Notes: generated by a model not told the origin, from the sequence alone. 14,625 bases of DNA from JAHDCE01 sp051275765 (GCA_051275765.1 JBNMOV010000077.1:1-14625), one strand, 5' to 3'; shown: positions 6,957 to 14,612, counted from the stretch's first letter. Numbers and translations: made by a program.

Positions 6957-9737
6957 ATGAGAACAATTATTAACCTTTTTATTTTCATTATCTTATTTAC
7001 CGTTAACCTCAAGGCAGATATTATATTAGTTAACAATACTTCAAGTAATACTTCAGCTATCCGACAATCCAATATCTTAGTTTCTGACTGGACGAATGTA
7101 GCAGTAAATGATTTACAAACAGCCATTATAGCAGCACAAGCAGGGGATGAAATTTGGGTAAAGACAGGTACTTATTATCCCAATGCTTATCCTTTAAGTG
7201 AAAATGGGTTACCTCAAGGAAGTACAACAAGGGATTATGCCTTCTATAATGATAAAAATAACCTAGAAATCTATGGTGGTTTTAGTGGTATAGAAACTAT
7301 AAGAAACCAAAGAGACTTCATTAATAACCCTACTATCCTATCAGGAGATTTAGGTATATTAGCTACAGCTACGGATAATTCATATCATGTATTTTTGATC
7401 GCTCATGTGAATAGTACATTTATTCTAGATGGACTGACTATTTCTGACGGATATGCAGCAGGAAATGGCAGCCAGAGTCAGAATTTTAATTATAGCAGAA
7501 ACCAAGGAGGAGGCATATTTAATTTTGGAATAGGAAGCAGTGTTAATTCAAAATCTAATTCCCATCCTACTTTGCAAAACATCACCCTCAAAAACAACCA
7601 TGCGGAGGAAGGTGGAGGTTTTTATAATTTTTCGGGTTTTGGAGGAGTGGGATCTCCTAGCTTTACTTCTTGTGTAATCGAGCAAAATACTGTTAGTAAT
7701 GTAGGTGCAGGAATTTATGTCAGTGGTGGTTCCCCATCATTTACATCTTGTACTTTCGATGGGAATAGTGGCGGTACGGGCATGGGTGTTTTTGTTACGG
7801 CTTATGGTGCTTCGAGTTATACTACTTACGAAGAATGTCTTTTTAAAAATCATAACGGTTCTTCTATTATCGAATTTAGTACATTTGCAGGATCAGGGGT
7901 GAATAATCTAATCAATAATTGTACATTTTTGCAAAATACATGTACACAAGGACTCATTAACAATAATACCTCATATAATAATAGTGCATCTACTATTAGC
8001 AATTGCGTTTTTACAGGAAATGTAGGTTATTCTATTCATAACCAAGCGAGCCAAGCTACATTTACGGGTTTCATAACGAATTGTTTATTTTACGATAATA
8101 ATAATTTCAATCAACAAGCTATCAGAGTAACCGCTTCCAATAATAGTGGAGTTAATAATACTACTATTACGAATTGTACAATTTCAGGAAATTCGGGAGG
8201 CCTTACAGCTTGGAGTTCTGCTGGCGGAACTGCCACTGCTGATATTAATAACTGCATCATTTGGGATAATAATAGTAATGACCTATATAATTATTATAGT
8301 ACTATTAATATTAAAAATAGTATGACTACTACCACATTACCAACTAATGTGACCAATCTAGGTTCTAATCTTGCTACGATAGATCCTTTGTTCCAAGATG
8401 CTACTAATGATGATTATCATTTACAACCTTGTTCCCCAGCTTTAGAAGCAGGCGATAATCCATCTAATGCACTCAACAATGATTTGGATGGTCAGACTAG
8501 AATCTTAAATAGCAACATTGATATTGGAGCTTATGAAGGTTCATTATTCAGTAATTTGGGAACCACTAGTAACGCTACTTTTACAGCAGATTATGAGATA
8601 ACTACCAACAATGGTTGGACCTACTATTATGATGATTTCAATACCCCAGCCAATAGAGCAGATGATATTGTTATATTAGGTATTAAGAAAAGTGGAAATA
8701 ATATTGGGACTGTAGGCGATGGTACTTTCAATGTGGAAACATTCACCACAGCAAATTACAATTCAGGAATTGCAACAGGTATTACAAATCCTCCTGCTCT
8801 TTATGTTACAAGTAGTGTATGGCATGTGATGAATAGATATTGGAATGTTATACCTACGAGCCAACCACTGTCAGATTTAGAAGTTAGAACTTTCTTTGAC
8901 AATAATGATGTCACAGATATCAATGGTTCTTTAGCTCCAATCGTTATCAGTGCTTCCGATTTATTTTTTTACAAAATCAACGGTTCAAGTTACGATCTTA
9001 ATCCAGATAATGGACATACTGGGGTACCTTTTGCAAGTGCCTATAATATGAATGGATACTGGCAATATTCACATGGAACTACCGCTAGTCAGAACACTTG
9101 GGCTTTAGGTGATTTTTGTGGAAAGTATTATGCTCAATATGTCATAGCTGAATTTTCTGGTGGCGGCGGCGGTGCAGGTGATCCTTCTAAGGGTGCTTTA
9201 CCCGTAGAGTGGATATCATTTGAAGCGAATATAGTAGAAAAAAATGAGGTATTATTAAAATGGGAAACTGCTTCAGAAATAAATAATAGGGGTTTTGAAA
9301 TAGAACGTTCTTTCGATGGTCAGGAATGGGAATATATTGGTTTTATAGAAGGAAATGGAAATAATGCCGATGCATTTTATTTTGATTTTCTAGATAATAA
9401 ACCATTTAATGGAAGAAACTATTATAGGCTAAAACAAATGGATTTTGATGAAACGTATGAATATTCTGATATCAGGGAAATTAATATTGAAAATCAAATC
9501 GAATTGAATGTATTCCCTAATCCAGTTACTGATATTGTTTCCATAAATTGGAATGACGCTAAGACTTCTACTTTACTCATTAATATTATAGATATATCAG
9601 GTAAAAATATTAGTTCTAAATTGATGAATAGAAATGAAAAAATAAACTTAGGTAAGCTTCCTTGTGGAATTTATTATTTACAATTATTAGATGAGAACAA
9701 TAATATTAAAGGAATAGAAAAAATCATAAAGAACTAA
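6957..9737 (+). CDS. Secreted beta-helix protein with T9SS sorting domain
   Basis: The start at 6957 is preferred over the in-frame ATG at 6912 because it puts the signal peptide MRTIINLFIFIILFTVNLKA at the very N-terminus of a 926-residue protein. Residues from about 60 to 470 form a right-handed parallel beta-helix: repeated strands of the type 'SPSFTSCVIEQN..' with Asn/Gly-rich turns and cysteines in the recurring TNC/SC position. The helix closes with the familiar DLDGQTRI...DIGAYEG block (ends near 528). A domain of unknown fold follows, then a Gly5 linker (735-739), an ALPVEW...WETASEINNRGFEIERS beta-sandwich (747-845) common next to T9SS tails, and a type A sorting domain (VFPNPV...GIYYLQL...K) at 848-926. 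It should cross the outer membrane by T9SS and sit on the surface or be released. The ligand is unknown. A strong terminator follows. Confidence 0.92.
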   Translation: MRTIINLFIFIILFTVNLKADIILVNNTSSNTSAIRQSNILVSDWTNVAVNDLQTAIIAAQAGDEIWVKTGTYYPNAYPLSENGLPQGSTTRDYAFYNDKNNLEIYGGFSGIETIRNQRDFINNPTILSGDLGILATATDNSYHVFLIAHVNSTFILDGLTISDGYAAGNGSQSQNFNYSRNQGGGIFNFGIGSSVNSKSNSHPTLQNITLKNNHAEEGGGFYNFSGFGGVGSPSFTSCVIEQNTVSNVGAGIYVSGGSPSFTSCTFDGNSGGTGMGVFVTAYGASSYTTYEECLFKNHNGSSIIEFSTFAGSGVNNLINNCTFLQNTCTQGLINNNTSYNNSASTISNCVFTGNVGYSIHNQASQATFTGFITNCLFYDNNNFNQQAIRVTASNNSGVNNTTITNCTISGNSGGLTAWSSAGGTATADINNCIIWDNNSNDLYNYYSTINIKNSMTTTTLPTNVTNLGSNLATIDPLFQDATNDDYHLQPCSPALEAGDNPSNALNNDLDGQTRILNSNIDIGAYEGSLFSNLGTTSNATFTADYEITTNNGWTYYYDDFNTPANRADDIVILGIKKSGNNIGTVGDGTFNVETFTTANYNSGIATGITNPPALYVTSSVWHVMNRYWNVIPTSQPLSDLEVRTFFDNNDVTDINGSLAPIVISASDLFFYKINGSSYDLNPDNGHTGVPFASAYNMNGYWQYSHGTTASQNTWALGDFCGKYYAQYVIAEFSGGGGGAGDPSKGALPVEWISFEANIVEKNEVLLKWETASEINNRGFEIERSFDGQEWEYIGFIEGNGNNADAFYFDFLDNKPFNGRNYYRLKQMDFDETYEYSDIREINIENQIELNVFPNPVTDIVSINWNDAKTSTLLINIIDISGKNISSKLMNRNEKINLGKLPCGIYYLQLLDENNNIKGIEKIIKN

Positions 9738-9767
9738 TTAGTTATACGCTTTAAAATAGATGTAAAA

Positions 9768-9810
9768 TTAAAAAGGCTAAGGATTATTCATCCTTAGCCT
9801 TTTTAATTTC
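9768..9810 (+). terminator. Strong bidirectional-type terminator
   Basis: A perfect 17-bp stem pairs 9768-9784 with 9790-9806 around the loop tattc. The base of the stem is A-rich on the left and T-rich on the right, so it can end transcripts from either side. It lies 31 bp after the stop of the beta-helix protein. The minus-strand DUF2804/remnant transcript would also meet it. Confidence 0.9.
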
Positions 9811-9898
9811 CCTCGAATAATGTTTAGATTAGCTTAGTAATTTTTTTTGTGGAGTTGTTTAAAATTGATGATTTTATAAATATGAACGCCTTTCCTAC

Positions 9899-10236
9899 TT
9901 ATATTTCACCTGTTTTATCAGCAATAGCTACAGCTAAGGGATGGCGAATAAATAATTGTCTGGAATTGATAAGATATTTTTGTGCTAGGCAAGGCGGTAA
10001 AAGCCGCGTTACGCCTTAGCGTAATAAGGTTTTTGCCAACGCAGCATAGTGCAAAAAGATGAAGTCAAAACGGACAGTTATTTATTCGCCATCCCTAAGT
10101 ACCAAGTCGAATTTAAGTATGGTTTATAATGGTCTCTTTTCAAACGACTCTTCGTTTCAAAAATACTCCCTATATATGCCTTTTCATACTTTAATCGCGT
10201 ACTATTTAAGTTCGTAACATCAGCTACTAATATAGG
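9899..10236 (-). pseudogene. Gene remnant split by element E2
   Basis: Directly after the DUF2804 stop codon the same minus-strand frame is open for 52 codons (PILVADVTNLNSTRLKYEKA, then YIGSIFETKSRLKRDHYK, then PYLNSTWYLGMANK). The last six or so of these codons, with the stop, lie within the arm of E2. Beyond E2 the minus strand reads LAVAIADKTGEI and TAA (9901-9899). Removing E2 plus one target duplicate gives ...STWY-LAVAIADKTGEI-stop, exactly in frame, making 58 open codons. No start codon is seen in this frame, so it is a 3' fragment of an unrecognised gene. A hairpin (10137-10162, one mismatch) lies inside. A read-through tail of DUF2804 is a weaker reading, because that protein ends at its normal C-terminus. 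Confidence 0.5.
9938..10095. mobile_element. Palindromic element E2 (158-bp foldback, MITE-like)
   Basis: Perfect 18-bp arms, gggatggcgaataaataa (9938-9955) and its complement (10078-10095), continue inward to about 24 bp with one T.G pair and tgtc/gaca. Direct repeats flank it: TAA (9935-9937 and 10096-10098), extendable to CTAAG (9934-9938 and 10095-10099). A second imperfect helix pairs about 9973-9986 with 10045-10058, mainly through T.G pairs. The central hairpin ttacgc-ctta-gcgtaa has its loop at 10015-10018, exactly at the midpoint. AAGGC (9991-9995) and AACGCAG (10038-10044) each lie 19 bases from the loop. It sits between convergent genes, inside a coding remnant. Confidence 0.76.
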
Positions 10237-11259
10237 CTAAGTTCTCAAATAAAAATCCTCTCCCATTCCAAATAAGTTATCAATTAAAATTTCGTCCTGC
10301 TTATCTGTTTTTACAAAACCATTAAAATAACCATAAGGACCTTGGTAATCGCTTTTTAATATCAATAAATTTAATCTAACCGCATGATGTACCACAGGCG
10401 TAAAAGTAATATTTACTTTTCCTTCCTTATCCTTAATAATCCAGTCGTTTTTATAGCCCTGTGGACGCTCAACTGTAATAGGAGGCAAATAAGTCATTTC
10501 TCCATCCAGCCAAATACCATTTTCATTATATTTTTCTTTATTCTGTATTTGATTGTCTGTAAAATTAAATCCTATTCTTTTTCCATCTTTAGTAAATCCT
10601 GCTGCTGTAACCCAATCATATTTAGTGACATAAGGATAATATCCTTTGTGATCATCCAAAATAAGATTACTATTATTTTGATTTAAAATGATTTCTTTAT
10701 CATCCAAAATAATACTTCCTTCTAGTGGCATTAAACATTTATGAGAATACATTCCTTTATCCTCATTGAATGGCATACAAACTACGATAGGCGTATTTTT
10801 TTGGACATTATGAATAGCATTTAATGTCGCTTTAATACGTGGATTTTTTTTGGATTTTTTAATATCTACATCTATAGTCATACGATGATTTTCAATATCA
10901 TGTTTGACCATCATTTTACAATTATTGGAAGTATATGATGCCTGTGTTTTAAATAATCCGCTAGGAATTTCTAATTGCCAAGGCAGCACCTTTTTTTCAA
11001 ATCTTATCTTTTTATTATTCTCGATATCATATAAAATGAATTGGACCAAGGAAACCTTCTTCGTATTATAAATAGCCATCATTCCAAAATAGCCTTCTGT
11101 AAATATTTGGAATGCTTGCCATTCTCTTAGGAAAAAAAAATTCATGAAATTCAGTGGTGCAGACTTAGGTGCATCCAATAAATTTACGTTTTTAAAAGGA
11201 GCAGTATATCTCCCGAAATTATAGCGATTATCAGAAATAATGGAATCAGGTGTATTCAT
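10237..11259 (-). CDS. DUF2804 family protein
   Basis: The 340-residue protein shows the DUF2804 layout from end to end: an N-terminal FGRYTAPFKNVNLLDAP...LREWQAFQI block (15-52), MPLEG (177-181), the signature DDHKGYYPYVTKYDWVTAAG (202-221), then GFNFTDNQ, a NENGIWLDGE segment, and a C-terminal FGMGEDFYLRT. There is no signal peptide or membrane segment, so it should be cytoplasmic. The family is predicted to have a lipocalin-like, AttH-type beta-barrel fold; its reaction is not established, and I infer no function. The ATG at 11259 is preceded directly by the same leader repeat as smc. It lies downstream of the haloperoxidase gene in the same direction, but 237 bp and a terminator separate them, so they are probably transcribed separately. 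Confidence 0.9.
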   Translation of the reverse strand: MNTPDSIISDNRYNFGRYTAPFKNVNLLDAPKSAPLNFMNFFFLREWQAFQIFTEGYFGMMAIYNTKKVSLVQFILYDIENNKKIRFEKKVLPWQLEIPSGLFKTQASYTSNNCKMMVKHDIENHRMTIDVDIKKSKKNPRIKATLNAIHNVQKNTPIVVCMPFNEDKGMYSHKCLMPLEGSIILDDKEIILNQNNSNLILDDHKGYYPYVTKYDWVTAAGFTKDGKRIGFNFTDNQIQNKEKYNENGIWLDGEMTYLPPITVERPQGYKNDWIIKDKEGKVNITFTPVVHHAVRLNLLILKSDYQGPYGYFNGFVKTDKQDEILIDNLFGMGEDFYLRT

Positions 11260-11261
11260 TT

Positions 11262-11312
11262 TTTATAGATATTGAGATACTTATACCAATTTGAATTTAT
11301 AGATGTTAAGAT
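11262..11312 (-). repeat. Leader repeat of the DUF2804 gene (two 17-bp units)
   Basis: The plus-strand units tttatagatattgagat (11262-11278) and tttatagatgttaagat (11296-11312) differ at two positions and are spaced 34 bp start to start. The first is identical to 1239-1255 near smc. On the coding strand the leader reads TTATCTTAACATCT, then ATCTCAATATCTATAAAAA running into the ATG. This order matches the smc leader (TTATCTTAAAATCT, ATCTCAATATCT, ATAAAC, start). No Shine-Dalgarno sequence is present. Confidence 0.56.
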
Positions 11313-11333
11313 AAACTTATTCAGAATAGAAAT

Positions 11334-11364
11334 AAAAAAACGGAATGAATTACGATTCATTCCG
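11334..11364 (-). terminator. Rho-independent terminator of the haloperoxidase gene
   Basis: A perfect 10-bp stem, cggaatgaat (11341-11350) with attcattccg (11355-11364), has the loop tacg. On the minus strand it is followed by seven T (11340-11334). It lies 132 bp past the haloperoxidase stop and upstream of the DUF2804 leader. Confidence 0.82.
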
Positions 11365-11415
11365 TCTGATAAAGATAGTATTTAAAGCTAACTAATGACT
11401 TTTTTCAAATAAACT

Positions 11416-11486
11416 CTAGTGGACTAACTCATAAGTTAATGAGTACAAATCTTTGGCATATCGAAATTTATGAGTTAGTCCACTAG
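11416..11486. repeat. Perfect 19-bp inverted repeat with a 33-base spacer
   Basis: ctagtggactaactcataa (11416-11434) is the exact reverse complement of 11468-11486. The spacer carries a smaller overlapping palindrome, actcat...atgagt. The arm length matches the arms of E1-E3, but the spacer is only 33 bases and lacks their central hairpin and AAGGC/AACGCAG motifs. It starts 10 bp after the haloperoxidase stop and lies before that gene's terminator. It may stabilise the mRNA 3' end, or be a short or deleted relative of the palindromic elements. No target duplication is visible. Confidence 0.75.
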
Positions 11487-11496
11487 GTATTGATTA

Positions 11497-14211
11497 TCAA
11501 TAAACAATAACTTTTTCAGTGAATATTTTTTCTCCGTTTGATTTTTTAAATTTAAGAATATAAACACCTTTACTGAGTTGTGACAAGTTGATTTCCATAC
11601 TATTATAACTAAGATTTGCAATGTAGTTGGAGACTAATCTACCATCTTTATCAAATATTTGAAGGCTAACTTCTCCTTCAAAATCATAATGTATAGTCAA
11701 TATATCTCTAACAGGATTAGGATATATTTTGGTAGCTTGATAATAATCTATTCCTGAACAATCCTCGTCTATTTCATTATCTGGAATATCATCAATTCCA
11801 GGATTGATATTGGCATTATTATCATTACAATCTGTCGAATTATCTGCGTATCCTATAGGTGGATTTATAATGCAAGTATCTAAACTGAAATTTAGATCTC
11901 CATAATTATCTCCATCTACATCTAGATAATAAGTATAATAATCTAGTCCTTCATTGATTACTCCATCACAATTATTATCTATTCCATCACAGATTTCTGT
12001 TACACTTGGATTGATACTATTATCATTGTCATTACAATCCAAATCATTGTCAATATAACCTAAAGGAGGATTGACTAAACAGGTGTCTAGACTAATAGCA
12101 GCATCTCCAAATCCATCATTATCTGTATCAATATAGTAAGTGAAAGGCGTTAATCCATCATCTATTATTCCATTACAGTCATTATCGAGTCCGTCACATA
12201 TTTCAGTGGCAAAAGGAAAAATACTGTTGTCTGTATCATCACAATCCACATTGCTAAAGAATCCATCATTATCACTATCTACCAAGAAGAAACTCTCTGC
12301 ATAATTAATAGCATCTTCTCCTATATCTTCTCCAATCAATCTACCTGGAATATCATCTGCTGGAGGATGAATACCGCCCCAGATTCTCGAAAGACTGGTT
12401 TGATCAGATGCATCTTTATAAGTAGCCCATTGTAATACGATGTCAACACTAGGACCATCCTCAAATACGAGAAATTCGTTTTGTGGAGCATTGAATTCTC
12501 CCATTCCTCCAGGAAAAAAAGCATCTCCTGTAATCGTTTCCATAACTTCAGCAGCAGCACTCGAAAAGGTAGAATGCCCTGAAATATATCCAGCAAACGG
12601 TGGTGTGACAAATGATGGTCTTTGGTAAGGCCACCAATTATCTGATAATATCCAATCGACTCCTGCTACATCAGTAGCAGGATTTTGTATAAAGTTGGGA
12701 CCTTTCCAAGCGTAGACCTTTATTTTGCCTACATTTTCGTCATTTGTTCCTGCTAGTGGATCGCCAACTTCTACGAGTTCGATGTAATTAGGTATCAATG
12801 GTATTCCGCCTACATGATAACTAGGTAAACTAGAGTCAGAACTTTGTCCTAACCCTCCCATGTATCTGACGGCAGAAATAGGACGCAGATAATCATACCA
12901 ACCCTTAATTCCCCAAGCAGTAACAGCGGAATCATGCATAGCTCCTCCCATGATGAAGTACGCTTTTACATCCCATTCCAAATCATCTACAATATCGCCT
13001 TGCCCTTTGTATTTTTTCTCAAAAAGCGGATGATCATTGACATAATTAAGGATGGAAAACCAATGTCCAGGAGGTGTTTCAGAATCTGGACCATCTGCCC
13101 AAAATTCAGCGAGTACCCTTGCATAATCTGCCCTTGGTACAAGTTGTGGTTCATAAGGTTGCCCAGTTACAGGATTGACAGCATGACCTATACTAGGATC
13201 TCCTCCATTTTCTAAATCATAAAAGGTATCATACTCATCAAATGATGTTGGATAACTTTGAATATTGCCAATAGATGCTGGAGAAATATCCCATATGACA
13301 CCATCCGCAGGATCTAGGTGTGAAGACCAAGTAGACACTAGTGAAAATCCCCATTTATAATTAGTAGAAGGGTCATTTCCTAATGTGTCGAGTAAAGGAG
13401 GATTACCTGGATCATGATATACAATATACTCATATCCATCACGAATATGAGTAGTTTTATCTTCTTCTCCCAAGGCAAAAGGATCAACTGCACCCCATTC
13501 CGGACCAAGAAATTCTGGGGTATTGAAAGGGATAGTATTACCACTTTGGTCGATGAATACTTCTAGAGTAAGCGGTTGCCATCTATTGGGATCGTTCATA
13601 TTCGGATTCCCAGGTAAGTCTGTAATTAAGGGGTTATTGATGGTAGAATAAAATTGATTGGTAAAAAATATATCTTCATTGGATTGATCCAGCCCTCCAT
13701 AATTGATGAGACTTTGAGCGATGTAGTTTCCTAAGGCAGCAGGACCATCATTGATATAATCTGTTCCTGTAAATGTCTTATCATAGCCCAGATCGTCCAT
13801 GAGTTGATCCAGCAAAGCATAGGTGTCTGCTGCTTGGGGAGCATATAAAAAGCGTTGTCTTAATAATCTATAAGCGACATAACTAATAGCTTCTTCTCTA
13901 GCTGCCTTGATATCTTCAGGAATAGGAATAGGACTGTAAGGACAGTCATATCCATATAGTGTCTTTCCTAATAAAAAGGTTTCAATACTAGGATCAAAAG
14001 CTGCCCAAGCATCATACATTCCTATAGAAGTGTGATATAGATTTCTGGCGTGGACAGTAGGACGAGCAAAATCATTCCTGATGCCTCCTAATAGTACTTC
14101 ATTCCATTCCCGTGCAACGGAGTGATCTTGTGCTTGTAATATCAAAGGGCTTTGAATAAAAAATACAACAAATAGAAGTAAGCTAATAATAGAATGTAAT
14201 GATGTTTTCAT
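11497..14211 (-). CDS. Secreted vanadium-dependent haloperoxidase-like protein with MopE repeats and T9SS tail
   Basis: The 904-residue protein has a signal peptide (1-27, ending LILQA). Its catalytic domain belongs to the vanadium haloperoxidase/PAP2 group and has all three vanadate- or phosphate-binding motifs: K436-x6-R443-P444, S544-G545-H546, and S608-R609-x5-H615-x3-D619. Known relatives oxidise halides with hydrogen peroxide or act as acid phosphatases; which applies here cannot be told. Three MopE-type putative metal-binding repeats follow, at about 645-687, 692-755 and 757-820 ('DCDD...EICDGxDNDCNG'), the last one degenerate. A type A T9SS sorting domain (IYPNPVRD...KGVYILKF) occupies 828-904, so it should be exported to the surface or medium. 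An exact TATATTTG -7 box lies 107 bp upstream (14325-14318). The terminator is at 11334-11364. All active-site motifs are intact. Confidence 0.94.
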   Translation of the reverse strand: MKTSLHSIISLLLFVVFFIQSPLILQAQDHSVAREWNEVLLGGIRNDFARPTVHARNLYHTSIGMYDAWAAFDPSIETFLLGKTLYGYDCPYSPIPIPEDIKAAREEAISYVAYRLLRQRFLYAPQAADTYALLDQLMDDLGYDKTFTGTDYINDGPAALGNYIAQSLINYGGLDQSNEDIFFTNQFYSTINNPLITDLPGNPNMNDPNRWQPLTLEVFIDQSGNTIPFNTPEFLGPEWGAVDPFALGEEDKTTHIRDGYEYIVYHDPGNPPLLDTLGNDPSTNYKWGFSLVSTWSSHLDPADGVIWDISPASIGNIQSYPTSFDEYDTFYDLENGGDPSIGHAVNPVTGQPYEPQLVPRADYARVLAEFWADGPDSETPPGHWFSILNYVNDHPLFEKKYKGQGDIVDDLEWDVKAYFIMGGAMHDSAVTAWGIKGWYDYLRPISAVRYMGGLGQSSDSSLPSYHVGGIPLIPNYIELVEVGDPLAGTNDENVGKIKVYAWKGPNFIQNPATDVAGVDWILSDNWWPYQRPSFVTPPFAGYISGHSTFSSAAAEVMETITGDAFFPGGMGEFNAPQNEFLVFEDGPSVDIVLQWATYKDASDQTSLSRIWGGIHPPADDIPGRLIGEDIGEDAINYAESFFLVDSDNDGFFSNVDCDDTDNSIFPFATEICDGLDNDCNGIIDDGLTPFTYYIDTDNDGFGDAAISLDTCLVNPPLGYIDNDLDCNDNDNSINPSVTEICDGIDNNCDGVINEGLDYYTYYLDVDGDNYGDLNFSLDTCIINPPIGYADNSTDCNDNNANINPGIDDIPDNEIDEDCSGIDYYQATKIYPNPVRDILTIHYDFEGEVSLQIFDKDGRLVSNYIANLSYNSMEINLSQLSKGVYILKFKKSNGEKIFTEKVIVY

Positions 14212-14317
14212 GCTTGTTGATATTTGCTAAATAATCTAAAGTATAAGACAAAGTATTTTCATGAATAATCCCAATGGCTGATGACTTATTGGAGGATAAT
14301 AAATGAGTTTTAATAAA

Positions 14318-14325
14318 CAAATATA
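14318..14325 (-). promoter_or_regulatory. Candidate -7 box of the haloperoxidase gene
   Basis: The minus strand reads TATATTTG here, a full match to the Bacteroidota -7 pattern TAnnTTTG, 107 bp before the ATG. No TTG lies at the expected -33 spacing, so support is partial. Apart from this box, the gap between 14212 and 14387 shows nothing I can name. Confidence 0.3.
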
Positions 14326-14387
14326 CAATCTAAAACTTAGGATTTTTCGAATAATACATGTTATTATTGCCTAATAGCTTCCTCAAA

Positions 14388-14450
14388 TTATTTTGCGATT
14401 TCTTTTAGATAAGTTTTCCCTTCTACATTTTCTAACATGAATGAAGCTAA
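14388..14450 (-). pseudogene. Short coding tail beside element E3
   Basis: On the minus strand, 14450-14391 encodes LASFMLENVEGKTYLKEIAK and then TAA (14390-14388). The composition resembles a genuine C-terminus. Upstream in the same frame the reading enters the E3 arm, so any parent gene is interrupted here and would continue past the window edge. With 20 codons the case is weak on its own; it is listed because E1 and E2 lie in the same kind of setting. The family is not recognised. Confidence 0.33.
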
Positions 14451-14612
14451 GTACACTGTAAAGTAAGTTAGTTAAAAATTTGAAGGATGAGTTTTGTATC
14501 AAATCAATGAACGCCCGCAGCCTAATAGCCTTAGCTATTAAGGCGAGGACGTGAAGCAGAGTTGGAACAAAAGGTACTTTCAAAAGTTAACATTACTTAC
14601 TTTACAGTGTAC
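14451..14612. mobile_element. Palindromic element E3 (162-bp foldback, MITE-like)
   Basis: Perfect 18-bp arms, gtacactgtaaagtaagt (14451-14468) and its complement (14595-14612), bound the element. Flanking direct repeats are TAA (14448-14450 and 14613-14615), or CTAA if counted longer. Pairing continues inward imperfectly (gttaa...ttgaa with ttcaa...gttaa). The central hairpin taatagc-ctta-gctatta has its loop at 14530-14533, exactly at the midpoint. GAAGCAG (14553-14559) lies 19 bases after the loop, where E1 and E2 carry AACGCAG. An open minus-strand frame across it (14383-14583) is a by-product of the palindrome. Confidence 0.66.

Noticed and set aside
9882..10019. A 45-codon plus-strand ORF starting MNAFPTYISP
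   Set aside because: Most of it lies inside E2 and its stop is in the central hairpin; its 5' part is antisense to the LAVAIADKTGEI tail. No leader or terminator fits it.
10081..10239. Stop-codon read-through extending the DUF2804 protein by 52 residues
   Set aside because: DUF2804 already ends at its usual conserved C-terminus, and the extension's last codons come from E2. A separate gene remnant explains the open frame better.
10384..10686. A 100-codon plus-strand ORF opposite the DUF2804 gene
   Set aside because: It is the antisense shadow of a well-supported gene, with no family features or leader of its own.
14383..14583. A 66-codon minus-strand ORF across E3
   Set aside because: It reads through the palindrome and then uses a different frame from the more protein-like LASFMLENVEG tail. 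It looks like a by-product of the inverted repeat.
5041..14612. The RAYT transposase as the mover of elements E1-E3
   Set aside because: Y1 HUH enzymes move single-stranded DNA and do not make target duplications or use long terminal inverted repeats. E1-E3 have flanking direct repeats and long arms, which fits a DDE-type transposase elsewhere in the genome better.
9938..14612. Integron attC sites
   Set aside because: The palindromes have no RYYYAAC/GTTRRRY core sites, no cassette ORFs between them and no integrase gene in the window.
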